From Cyanobium sp. CH-040 (lineage in GTDB: Bacteria > Cyanobacteriota > Cyanobacteriia > PCC-6307 > Cyanobiaceae), in assembly GCF_024346135.1 (NCBI RefSeq), contig NZ_JAGQCJ010000014.1, forward strand, positions 1-64,000: a stretch of 64,000 bases of DNA, read 5' to 3'. The notes beneath the pieces are model-generated. The model had not been told where the DNA came from. It did not search any database and saw only the letters and a list, made by a program, of their open reading frames with translations. Positions 18,131 to 25,554 of this stretch are shown here, piece by piece; positions within the stretch are counted from its first letter, which is position 1, and each line of letters opens with the position of its first letter. The position numbers and the translations under genes are program-made.

Positions 18131-19327
18131 TCATTTCGTCAACTGCCGGTGGTTGAGACCCCTCCGGATGGCTTCGTCGATTGTCACCTTATCGACCCAG
18201 GAGCCGTAGACCGACTGATGCGTATTGACAGAGTGGCCCATCAATGCAGCAGCAACCCTGGGGCTTAGTGCATAGGTCTGATGTGCTCTTAGGGCGTAGC
18301 CATGCCGGAAGCCGTAGACAGTGCAGCCCATTCGTGCAAGTCGCTGCCAAGCCTCCTGGCGCACGAGGTAACGCCTGGCGGCATCGGCAACCCCTCCACC
18401 AAACGGGGGCAGCGCCTCTCCCGCCGTCAGCCGCTGCCGCAGCTCCCACTCCTCCTCCCACTCAGGATGAAGCGCCCTCAGTGGCCGAGGCTTGGTCACC
18501 CCGCCCCCGCTCCGCTTCTGGTAGTCACACCAGAGCTGACCATCGGGCCGGAGGCGCAAATGCAGTACTTCGACAGGCCGCAGCCCATAGGCAGCGATCA
18601 GCCGCAGTGCGTAGCCCCACCGCTGGCCAGCCGCATCACCGGGCAGAGCCTCCAGCAACCCCAGGATCTGCTCGTCGGTGAGCGGGACTGCCACCTCGTT
18701 CTTGGCCAGGGCTTCGCCAACGAAGCGGGTCAGGCTGCTCGGCGGTGTCCAGCGATCAGGCGGCAGGAGATCCTCGTCACAGGCCCAGCGCAGCATTGCT
18801 GCAACGTGCTGCACGGCGATCTGACGGCGGCGGGAACCTGCATCCCACTTTTCCCCGAGCTTGGAGAGCAACTCCTTGGCGTTGCTTGCCCTCTCGACCA
18901 CTTGGACCAGCCGCTTCTCGGTCTGCCTGTAGTCCTTCGCCCAGGTGGTGGGCTTGATCCGCCCGCTGCGGACCTTGTCCTCGCCGAAGCGGGTCCAGAG
19001 GGTGAGGAGGTCAGGGTTTTCCGCTGGAGGTGTGGGAGCCACCTTCTGGCCTCCGGTGAAGGGGGCCGCTGCCTCGGCCAGCGACGCTCCGCCTACAACC
19101 TGCTCGGCGATCCGCTCCACGGCCGCCTGAATCTCCCGAGCCTGGGCCGGAACCCACGCGAACGGCAGCACTACAGAGCGGCGGCTCCCGTCATCAAAGC
19201 GGACGAACAGCTTCGCCTTGCCCCTCATGGGGCTGATGCTCCAGGCTCGCCCGACGGAGACGAGGAGGTTGGCCCGCAGCCCTCGCACCCACAGAGCGGA
19301 GGCCGCATCCTGCTGCTTGGACGCCAT
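18131..19327 (-). CDS. Tyrosine-type site-specific integrase next to tRNA-Pro
   Basis: A 398-residue integrase. The N-terminal third carries an arm-binding-like basic region and 'VRFDDGSRR', followed by a core-binding helical domain around residues 105-205 ('LLTLWTRFGEDKVRSGRIKP'). The catalytic domain contains the first Arg in 'AYGLRPVEVLHL', the box-II segment 'YGFRHGYALRAH', 'LMGHSVNTHQ' and the nucleophile candidate in 'SVYGSW'. Its start lies 176 bp from the 5' end of tRNA-Pro, and it is transcribed away from the tRNA into the island. It most likely integrates and excises the island at this tRNA, together with the HTH gene downstream. Confidence 0.88.
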   Translation of the reverse strand: MASKQQDAASALWVRGLRANLLVSVGRAWSISPMRGKAKLFVRFDDGSRRSVVLPFAWVPAQAREIQAAVERIAEQVVGGASLAEAAAPFTGGQKVAPTPPAENPDLLTLWTRFGEDKVRSGRIKPTTWAKDYRQTEKRLVQVVERASNAKELLSKLGEKWDAGSRRRQIAVQHVAAMLRWACDEDLLPPDRWTPPSSLTRFVGEALAKNEVAVPLTDEQILGLLEALPGDAAGQRWGYALRLIAAYGLRPVEVLHLRLRPDGQLWCDYQKRSGGGVTKPRPLRALHPEWEEEWELRQRLTAGEALPPFGGGVADAARRYLVRQEAWQRLARMGCTVYGFRHGYALRAHQTYALSPRVAAALMGHSVNTHQSVYGSWVDKVTIDEAIRRGLNHRQLTK

Positions 19328-19503
19328 GAGAGCTGATAGCTGTGAGAGCTGGGTGAGAGCTGAGAGGAGCCTAATCGGGACGGACAGCGACGAGCTGCGA
19401 CAAGCGGGCCGCCAGAGGCACCCCAGTGACCAGAAGCCTTGCGGCGCCAGATATCAGGCCCCATCAGGCATGACAGGCAATCACCACGTATGGTGGTGGG
19501 CGG

Positions 19504-19577
19504 CGGGGCGTGGCGCAGCTTGGTAGCGCGGGTGCTTTGGGAGCACTAGGTCGCAGGTTCGAATCCTGTCGCCCCGA
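19504..19577 (+). tRNA. tRNA-Pro (anticodon UGG)
   Basis: The acceptor stem CGGGGCG (19504-19510) pairs with CGCCCCG (19570-19576), and A19577 is the discriminator base. The D-arm contains GGCGCAGCTTGGTAGCGC. The anticodon loop TTTGGGA gives UGG for proline, and GGTTCGAATCC forms the T-arm. CCA is not encoded. The gene is complete. An integrase gene sits directly 5' of it, so it is the likely island attachment site, although islands more usually lie on the 3' side of tRNA genes. Confidence 0.95.
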
Positions 19578-19695
19578 CTGACTTCTCAGGGATCTGCCCT
19601 CCACAGTGCGCACAAACCGCGCAAACCGGTAGGCCGATCCTTGCGCTGTTTCCTGGCGGGCTCCGGAGGCCGCAGAGGTGGGCGTGCAGGTTGCC

Positions 19696-20166
19696 TCAGT
19701 GTGCGCGGGGTGGCGCAAGGGCTACGCAAGCGGTTCCGCCGCGCTCCGCCGCCCATGCGCTCACCCGCGCGGTCACTTCGGCGTCCTTTGCGCCCTTCAC
19801 CACGTCCGCATCCACCACCAGCCGCAGGAAGTTCGATGGCGCGAAGATCGAGGCAGGGTGCACCTGCGCCCGACTCCTCGACTTCGATGGTTGCGCCGTC
19901 CATGGTCAGGGTGGTGGTGAGATCGCCGGCGTGCAGGAGCGATTCGATCAGGTCGCTTGATGGGTCCTGGCGCAGACAGTCCAGGAACAGCTCGCCCTCG
20001 TCCCCGGGAGTTCGCCGAAATCACCGGATCCCTCTTTGGCCATGAACAGCACCAAGCCAGGGTGCTTGGCCGGCTGCACAAGCGCTGCCTGCACCGCCCG
20101 CGACAGGCGGCCATCCTCGGCCCATCCAGACGAGGTGCAGCATTGGTAGCAACAGCTACATTTCAT
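19696..20166 (-). pseudogene. Frameshifted gene of unknown function
   Basis: Coding-like sequence continues through all three minus-strand frames. From 20166 it reads 'VQAALVQPAKHPGLVLFMAK' and 'EGSGDFGELPG'. Near 20005 it shifts to 'GELFLDCLRQDPSSDLIESL', 'TMDGATIEVEESGAGA'. Near 19860 it shifts again to 'SIFAPSNFLRLVVDADVVKG', ending at 19696-19698. Joined, these parts make a plausible soluble protein of about 155 residues with at least two frameshifts. I do not recognise the family. It lies just after tRNA-Pro in a stretch full of broken genes. Confidence 0.5.
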
Positions 20167-20230
20167 GTCCGGAGCCCGCCCGGCCCGTGCGCCGCGCCGC
20201 CGGCATTCCTAGGACTCAGGAAGCAGCAGA

Positions 20231-20626
20231 ATGGGCATGGCCACGAGCGACTTCCCTCGTCACTTCGAGGGCAGCCTGGATGAGTTCAAGCAACGGCAGC
20301 TCCTGTTCGCGCTCACCCGCCAGCTCGCCGAGGCCCAGTTCCTGCGCGGCGACCGGCAGCGCACGGAGCGGCTCTGGCAGGAAGCCGCGGCCGAGAACAT
20401 GGATCCGGAGCGGATCATCGCCCTGCTCTACGGCGTCGAGGACCTTGGCGACACCGCGGCCATGGACGAGCTGGATCGCCCCTTCCGTGACCAGCAGCGG
20501 CAAGCCGCCCTCAGGGCCCGCTCACCCCTCAGCCGGCTGTCGCACTTCACGCAGCGTTATCCGGCAGCTCCCCACCGCCAGAGAACCGCAGCGCGGGCCA
20601 TGGCATCAGCTGGTCGCAGCCACTGA
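20231..20626 (+). CDS. Hypothetical helical protein
   Basis: A 131-residue protein whose first 100 residues look well formed and helical ('FEGSLDEFKQRQLLFALTRQ', 'ENMDPERIIALLYGVEDLGD'). The last 30 residues are Arg/Ala-rich and less convincing, so the C-terminus may be a frameshift artefact. No signal peptide or motif of known function is visible. It is divergent from the frameshifted gene on its left, and it runs directly into a CopD-like fragment. Conserved cyanobacterial protein of unknown role is my best description. Confidence 0.55.
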   Translation: MGMATSDFPRHFEGSLDEFKQRQLLFALTRQLAEAQFLRGDRQRTERLWQEAAAENMDPERIIALLYGVEDLGDTAAMDELDRPFRDQQRQAALRARSPLSRLSHFTQRYPAAPHRQRTAARAMASAGRSH

Positions 20627-20805
20627 CCCGTGCTGTTCCGCTGCTGATCACGGTCCAGGCGCTGGCGGCCACGGTGTGGACCGGGGGCCATCTGGCGCTG
20701 GCCGGGGTTGTCACCCTGCATCGCAACATCTGCACCGGCTACGTCATGCCCCGGCCCGCTGCCCCCCGGGCGGATGGAGGCAGCGCAGCACCCACCACTT
20801 CTTGA
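20626..20805 (+). pseudogene. Fragment of a CopD-like membrane protein
   Basis: This frame reads 'VPLLITVQALAATVWTGGHL' followed by 'ALAGVV', resembling the first membrane helix and the WxGGH-type motif of CopD-family copper/heme-linked membrane proteins. After about 30 residues the similarity is lost, and a stop follows at 20803-20805. No in-frame start is obvious. I read it as a decayed fragment; the family call is tentative. Confidence 0.35.
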
Positions 20806-20959
20806 TGGTGGAACCTGCAGATCAGGAACACGATCAGGCAATGGGTGTTGATGCTCATTGCTTCGCACAAACGGCTGATCCGGCGTCCTCTTCATGGTCT
20901 TTGCAGGTCACAGGACTTGCCTCATGGGCAGCGCGGCCTATCTTGAGAGCGGCAAGGTT

Positions 20960-20990
20960 CAGCCCCGGTGAGCTCCCTGGGGCTGTTTTT
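20960..20990 (+). terminator. Intrinsic transcription terminator
   Basis: CAGCCCC (20960-20966) pairs with GGGGCTG (20979-20985) to make a 7-bp GC-rich stem, followed directly by TTTTT. This is the clearest rho-independent terminator in the window. It would end rightward transcription coming from the 20231 gene and the CopD-like fragment. Confidence 0.75.
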
Positions 20991-21203
20991 CTTTCTCGCT
21001 GCTGCCTTGCTGTCTGTACCTTGCTGTCTGTAGAGGTGAAGGTCTTCCCCTAGAGACAAATCAGCCCTGTCCAAGTCTATTCCGCAAATAGCACCTCAAC
21101 AGGCTCACTGCCGTCCAGCCTGAAGAGCCGCGCCAGGGATGGAGCCGCCGCCGCTCCTGCCCACCCCACGCAACGCCAGGATGGGCAAAACAGGACTGCC
21201 GCC

Positions 21204-21446
21204 GTGTTTCTGAACCCGTTCTGCCCCCTGAGCACCGCCAGGGTGCTGACCCTCAAGGCCACGGTGCTGCTGCTGCTCACCCTGCTGATCAAGGCCAGGG
21301 TGCAGATCAAGGCAGCCTCAGCCCTGGGCATCGTCCTGCTGCTGCTGCAGACCCTGGTGTTCCTGGCCGTCAGCGGTGGCCTGGTACTGGCCGCCGGTGG
21401 CGCAGCGCTGTTCGCGGCACAGCAGCGCCGGCCGGCGGCAGGCTGA
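21204..21446 (+). CDS. Small membrane protein of unknown function
   Basis: An 80-residue frame starting with GTG, with two hydrophobic helices ('ATVLLLLTLLIKARV' and 'SALGIVLLLLQTLVFLAVSG') and a short basic tail. Its stop lies 9 bp before the Nudix gene, so the two are probably co-transcribed. No family is recognised. The size and GTG start leave some doubt that it is translated. Confidence 0.45.
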   Translation: MFLNPFCPLSTARVLTLKATVLLLLTLLIKARVQIKAASALGIVLLLLQTLVFLAVSGGLVLAAGGAALFAAQQRRPAAG

Positions 21447-21455
21447 TCGGCAGCG

Positions 21456-21878
21456 ATGGCCGTTGAAGTCGCCCTGGCGATGCTGCAGCGGCACGGACGC
21501 TGGCTGATGCAGCTGCGCGACGAGATCCCCACCATCGTCGCCCCCGGCTGCTGGGGGCTCTTCGGCGGGCATCTCGATCCCGGCGAAACCCCCGAGCAGG
21601 CCCTGCGCCGGGAGCTGCTGGAGGAGATCAGCTGGCAGCCCCCCAGCCTGGAGCTGGCCATGGTGCATCACATCCACCGGCGCACCGCCCATGTGTTCCG
21701 CTCTGAGCTGTCGGTGCCGTTGGAGCAGCTGCGCTTGCTGGAAGGCCAGGACATGGCCCTGGTCAGCGCCGAGGAGTTGCTCGCAGGAACGATCTGGAGC
21801 AGCCGTCTGCAGGAGCACCGCCCCCTGGCCGATGGCCTGCTGGAGGTGATGCAGCAGGTGCTGGTGGAACCGGCCTGA
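21456..21878 (+). CDS. Nudix hydrolase
   Basis: A 140-residue Nudix-fold enzyme that would hydrolyse a nucleoside diphosphate linked to another group. The full Nudix box is present at residues 38-59: G38-x5-E44-x7-REL-x-EE, with Glu53, Glu56 and Glu57 as magnesium ligands. The N-terminus 'AVEVALAMLQRHGRWLMQLR' forms the typical first strands. The substrate cannot be deduced. It follows a small membrane-protein gene closely and appears intact, although surrounded by pseudogenes. Confidence 0.88.
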   Translation: MAVEVALAMLQRHGRWLMQLRDEIPTIVAPGCWGLFGGHLDPGETPEQALRRELLEEISWQPPSLELAMVHHIHRRTAHVFRSELSVPLEQLRLLEGQDMALVSAEELLAGTIWSSRLQEHRPLADGLLEVMQQVLVEPA

Positions 21879-22121
21879 AGCCAACACGGCCCGGCGCGTG
21901 CGAGAAAGCCGGGGACGGGCGGCAGTGGATCCGGATCTCCGGCGACACCTGGCTGTGAATGTGCTCCAGCAGCTCCGGCAGGCCAGGAACCGCACCGGCA
22001 TGGGCCATCGACCTCAGGGGGGGGCATGGTCAGGGCCACCGGGTCAAGCCATTGGCCGTGTCCACTGCAGCGGGGTGCCGCTGGTCAAGGGGGAACCGCC
22101 CTGCTCGCCCCACCGTTGGGC

Positions 22122-22280
22122 TCAGCGATCCGCCAGCACCAGCACCACCACCGAGCGCTGCTGGCGGGGCCCGTCGAACTCACGGAAGTCGAACTCACAG
22201 ATCTTGTAGATCCCGAGCAGGAGAAAGACCTGCTCATCCACCTCGGCCTTGCGTGCACCATGGGGATGAAGCGGCGAATC
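22122..22280 (-). pseudogene. C-terminal fragment of an unknown protein
   Basis: A stretch with clear coding character on the minus strand reads 'ARKAEVDEQVFLLLGIYKIC', 'EFDFREFDGPRQQRS' and 'VVVLVLADR' before the stop at 22122-22124. A stop lies just upstream, and no start fits, so only about 52 codons of a former gene remain. The family is not recognised. The rest of 21879-22289 shows nothing else. Confidence 0.4.
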
Positions 22281-22289
22281 TCCAAAGAC

Positions 22290-22943
22290 TTACCAGACGT
22301 GAAGGAGATGCGGGATGAACCCTGCCTCCCGGAGGCCCTCGATCAGCTCAAGCAGCGCCGCCAGGAAGACGAAGACCGTATCGTTGATGATGTGGCGGCG
22401 AAAGAGGACGGGATTGGCCTGCCACTGCCGGGGCTCGGAGAAACGCCTGAAGGAGGGGAAAAAAGCGGGCGTCTCCCGCACATAAGCCACATAGGCATCG
22501 CCAAACAGCTCGCGCAAGCGGATCCCTTCACGACGGATGATTCCGGGGTAATAGATCGCAAAAATCAGCCCGAAGAGCAGTGGATAGAATAGGGTCTCAG
22601 TGCAGAGGCCAATGCCAATCACTCCCAGGGCACTGCAGAAATACAGCGGATTGCGACTGAGAGAGTATGGCCCTTCAGTGGTAAGGATGGAATCCTTGCG
22701 GCCCGAAAGATAAAAGGAACACCAGATGCGGCCCGTGCAGGCAATCGCCACGAACACCAGGCCAAGCGCATAGAGAAGTGTTGCAAACGCGTCGTAATGC
22801 AGCTCCCAGTTGCTCTGGGTCATCCCGGCAATCAACAGCAGCAGGAGTCCCATCGCTTTGGACAGGCGGGTCCTGGCCCGTTCCCAGCGGCTCTTACCCG
22901 GAGATGCAAGCTTCTTGGATGCAAGGGAACTGTCGACCATCAA
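22290..22943 (-). CDS. Isoprenylcysteine carboxyl methyltransferase-like membrane protein
   Basis: A 217-residue protein with about four membrane helices. The stretch 'TTEGPYSLSRNPLYFCSALG' is the signature of the ICMT/PEMT-like methyltransferase superfamily, in which the conserved Arg-Asn-Pro region helps bind SAM. A second conserved part, 'REGIRLRELFGDAYVAYVRE', lies near residue 140. Bacterial members methylate lipids or other small molecules, and the substrate here is unknown. The C-terminal 'NDTVFVFLAALLELIEGLRE' is an extra helix. The gene stands alone on the minus strand. Confidence 0.8.
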   Translation of the reverse strand: MMVDSSLASKKLASPGKSRWERARTRLSKAMGLLLLLIAGMTQSNWELHYDAFATLLYALGLVFVAIACTGRIWCSFYLSGRKDSILTTEGPYSLSRNPLYFCSALGVIGIGLCTETLFYPLLFGLIFAIYYPGIIRREGIRLRELFGDAYVAYVRETPAFFPSFRRFSEPRQWQANPVLFRRHIINDTVFVFLAALLELIEGLREAGFIPHLLHVW

Positions 22944-23067
22944 CGCTTCATCTTCAATCCCTCAGCCTAATGGCCTGGCAACCTGCTCTCGATCGTGCCA
23001 AGCCGAAGCCCAGCATCCAGGCGAGGAGAGAGGCCTGGAAGACTCGTTCATGATTCGCTCCCGACAA

Positions 23068-23641
23068 TCAACTGCCGCACAATCCATGGCGACATGATCT
23101 GCAGGAGCTCGCGGTGATGGTCAATCCATAGGGGCGGAGGCGCCCTGGGCAGTAAGGCCAGGCATCGCCGGCATGACCAGCAGCAACTTCCACATCCACC
23201 GTCAGCACTGAGGCCACCGTCATGGTGGCGTCAATCATGCGAGCGACCTTCAGGCTCCTGGGATCCGGGGCCACGTTGACGGCACACCCACCGGCAGGCT
23301 GCTGAAGAAGCAAGCCACCAACGGCACCATGGCACCATCGCGCGCAACGTTCAACTCTGGCCAGTGCAGGTGAAGCGATTGACACTCAGCCTGAACCCGC
23401 CAGGCCGGGAAAACCCCTGCCCAGCCCCGCATACAACATCTGCATGGCAATCGAGGCCAGAGATGAGGGGGATGCCCAGGCAGTCAGAGACCAGCAGAGT
23501 GACCGCCACCGTGACAGCACAGATTCGGGCGATGGCCAGCTCGCTCTTGCGGTCTCCGGTTGTGAAGGAGAGAGAGATTGGCAGATTGCCTATCGGATTG
23601 GCGACCAGGAGCAGACCCACGGACGTCGCCGCAAGGGGCAT
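23068..23641 (-). pseudogene. MarC-family membrane protein, decayed
   Basis: From 23641 the frame reads 'LLLVANPIGNLPISLSFTTG', the hallmark N-terminal helix of MarC-family inner-membrane proteins, followed by 'RICAVTVAVTLLVSDCLGIP'. The match then jumps frame to 'GVFPAWRVQAEC' and 'GAMVPLVACFF', and again to 'VARMIDATMTVASVLTVDVE' near 23230. Several frameshifts and probably a small deletion are needed to join the pieces, so the gene is dead. Confidence 0.65.
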
Positions 23642-24063
23642 AAGGGGAAAAGCCGCGCATCATGGTTCCAGCTGTGTTGTCCGCCCAGCAGTCAACGCTT
23701 CACAGCCAGCGCAAGTTCTGAGCATGCAATTCATCCGCATGGGTAGGGTCATGGTCGGACGAGGAAAAGCCATCTGATTCACCCATCAGCAGCGCGGGGA
23801 GGTCTTCCTTCTGGCGGGGTGGGCGAGGGGGTGGCAGCGGAACGCAGCTCAGGCCGTCGGCGGCAGGAGCGAGCAGGGCCTCCAGGTGAGCCATGGCTAC
23901 TGGCGGATGGGCTGAAAATCTGGCCCCCTGCGTCCCACCCAGAGGGCCTGCCAGGCTGGCGCCATGACGGATGGGGCCAAGGCACCCGCCAGGAGAACCG
24001 CTTCCTGGTTCAGCCGGATCACGATGCCCAGGTCGGTGCCGCTGAACGAACTCCGCGTCTTGC
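23642..24063. other. Intergenic region with one gene fragment
   Basis: About 420 bp with no intact gene. On the minus strand from 23894 the sequence MAHLEALLAPAADG matches the first 14 residues of the gene at 28314-28670 (MARLEALLAPAADG). The DNA agrees at roughly 34 of 39 positions and then diverges at once. This is a gene-start fragment. The rest holds nothing recognised. Confidence 0.5.
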
Positions 24064-24555
24064 ATGACCCCCACCCATCCCAGTCCCGCCTGCGGCATCT
24101 GTCGGCTTCACGACGATGCCGCCAGTGCCGACGCCTACGAGATCGCGCGCACCGAACTCTGGCTGCTGCGGCACCATCCCGACCCGGCCCCCCTGGCCGG
24201 CTGGCTGCTGCTCGATGCTCGCCGCCACCTGGCCGGCCCGCTGGCCTTCAGCGACCGGGAGGCACTCAGCTGGGGCCAGGCCGTGCGGCATGCCAGCCAG
24301 CTGGTGCAGCGACTCACCGGCTGCGATCGGGTGTATGCCATCGCCTTCGGCGAGGGAGCGCCGCATCTCCATCTGCACCTGATCCCTCGCTGGAGCACCG
24401 ATCCACGCACGGCGGCCTGGAGCGTGGCCGACCTCTACAGGGCGGTGGCCGCCGGCCAGCGGCCAGCTGCCGATCCCCAGCGTGTCCAGGCACTGGTCGC
24501 CCGCAGCCGTGCGTGGGTCGAGAGCAGCCAGCTGGAGCAGGTCACGCCCCCATGA
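24064..24555 (+). CDS. HIT-family nucleotide hydrolase/transferase
   Basis: A 163-residue histidine-triad protein. The triad is 'PHLHLHLIPR' with H101, H103 and H105, the middle or last His acting as nucleophile on a nucleotide alpha-phosphate. An N-terminal 'ACGICRLH' gives a Cys pair (C10, C13) like the zinc site of some HIT proteins. The length is normal for the family. Likely substrates are AMP-linked compounds or dinucleoside polyphosphates, but this cannot be read from sequence. It is the first clearly intact core-type gene after the decayed stretch. Confidence 0.85.
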   Translation: MTPTHPSPACGICRLHDDAASADAYEIARTELWLLRHHPDPAPLAGWLLLDARRHLAGPLAFSDREALSWGQAVRHASQLVQRLTGCDRVYAIAFGEGAPHLHLHLIPRWSTDPRTAAWSVADLYRAVAAGQRPAADPQRVQALVARSRAWVESSQLEQVTPP

Positions 24556-24712
24556 CGACCCTGCTCCCGCAGTGCACCAAGGCCTCCGGATTCAGGCCCG
24601 GCGGCGGCGGCGGCATGGAGGTCGGAGGGAGAGGGCCAGTCGTGGCGATGGAGCCGAGGAACCACCGCCCTTGTTCCCTCCTCAGCGTGCGGGTTCCACT
24701 GGAAGACGGAAC

Positions 24713-25552
24713 ATGACCGATCCCTACGCCGGATGCGTGGATGTGAACGGCACGCGGCTGTACGTCGAGGTGGCGGGGGTGGGAGATCCGCTCGTGCTCA
24801 TTCATGGATTCGCGCTGGACGCCCGCTACTGGGATGGGCAGTTCGAGGCGTTCTCCCAGCACCATCGGGTGATCCGCTACGACCGCCGCGGCTACGGACG
24901 CTCGGCCAATCCCACCGCTGAGCCCTACTCCCATGTCGACGACCTGAAGGCACTGCTGGAGCATCTCGGCGCCGGGCCGGCCCATGTGCTCGGCCATTCG
25001 GACGGCGCCTATGTGGCGGTCGACTTCGCGCTGGAGCACCCCTGGTTGACGCGCTCCCTGATCGCCGTGGGCAGCGGCGCCCGGGGGGTGGACTGGCCCA
25101 CGGATCTGATGGCTCCCGTCGAGCGGGTGTTCAGCGCCGCCCGTGAACAGGCACGGCGGTTCGGACCACGGGCCGGCAACGAGGCTTTCCTCACGATCGA
25201 GATCCTCCGGACCTCGCTGGAGAATCCCGCAGTCTCAGCCCGTCTGAGAACCCTGTTGCTGGACTATCCGGGCTGGCACTGGTGCAACGCCGATCCGGAG
25301 ATCCCCCCCGATCCACCTGCCGCCCAACGGCTTGGCGAGCTCGGGGCACCGGTCTGCCTGATCGTCGGCGAACGCGAGCATCCCGGCAATCTGCTGGAGA
25401 TCGGGTTCACCTGCAGGCACATCCCCCAGGCCCGCCTGGTGGTGATTCCAGGCGCCGGCCATGCCGTCAACCTGGAGGCACCCGCCCGTTTCAACGAGAC
25501 CGTGCAGACCTTTCTGGAATCGGCCGGACCCGGGCAGGCCAGCGCCAGCTGA
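24713..25552 (+). CDS. Alpha/beta-fold hydrolase
   Basis: A 279-residue serine hydrolase. The oxyanion strand is 'LVLIHGF' near residue 27, the nucleophile elbow is GHSDG (S96), the acid candidate lies in 'LIVGEREHPG', and the catalytic His is in 'GAGHAVNLE'. The cap region contains several Trp residues. The frame is open upstream to 24482, but the ATG at 24713 fits the fold and the family start. The substrate is unknown; esterase, epoxide hydrolase and haloalkane-type enzymes share this pattern. It is convergent with the P-type ATPase gene, with only 2 bp between the stops. Confidence 0.85.
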   Translation: MTDPYAGCVDVNGTRLYVEVAGVGDPLVLIHGFALDARYWDGQFEAFSQHHRVIRYDRRGYGRSANPTAEPYSHVDDLKALLEHLGAGPAHVLGHSDGAYVAVDFALEHPWLTRSLIAVGSGARGVDWPTDLMAPVERVFSAAREQARRFGPRAGNEAFLTIEILRTSLENPAVSARLRTLLLDYPGWHWCNADPEIPPDPPAAQRLGELGAPVCLIVGEREHPGNLLEIGFTCRHIPQARLVVIPGAGHAVNLEAPARFNETVQTFLESAGPGQASAS

Positions 25553-25554
25553 AT

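Noticed and set aside
19680-19720. Weak resemblance of GCGGGGTGGCGCAA to the 5' part of tRNA-Pro, considered as an attachment-site copy
   Set aside because: The match is only about a dozen bases, in a GC-rich region, and lies in the coding frame of the frameshifted gene. It is not enough for an att site.
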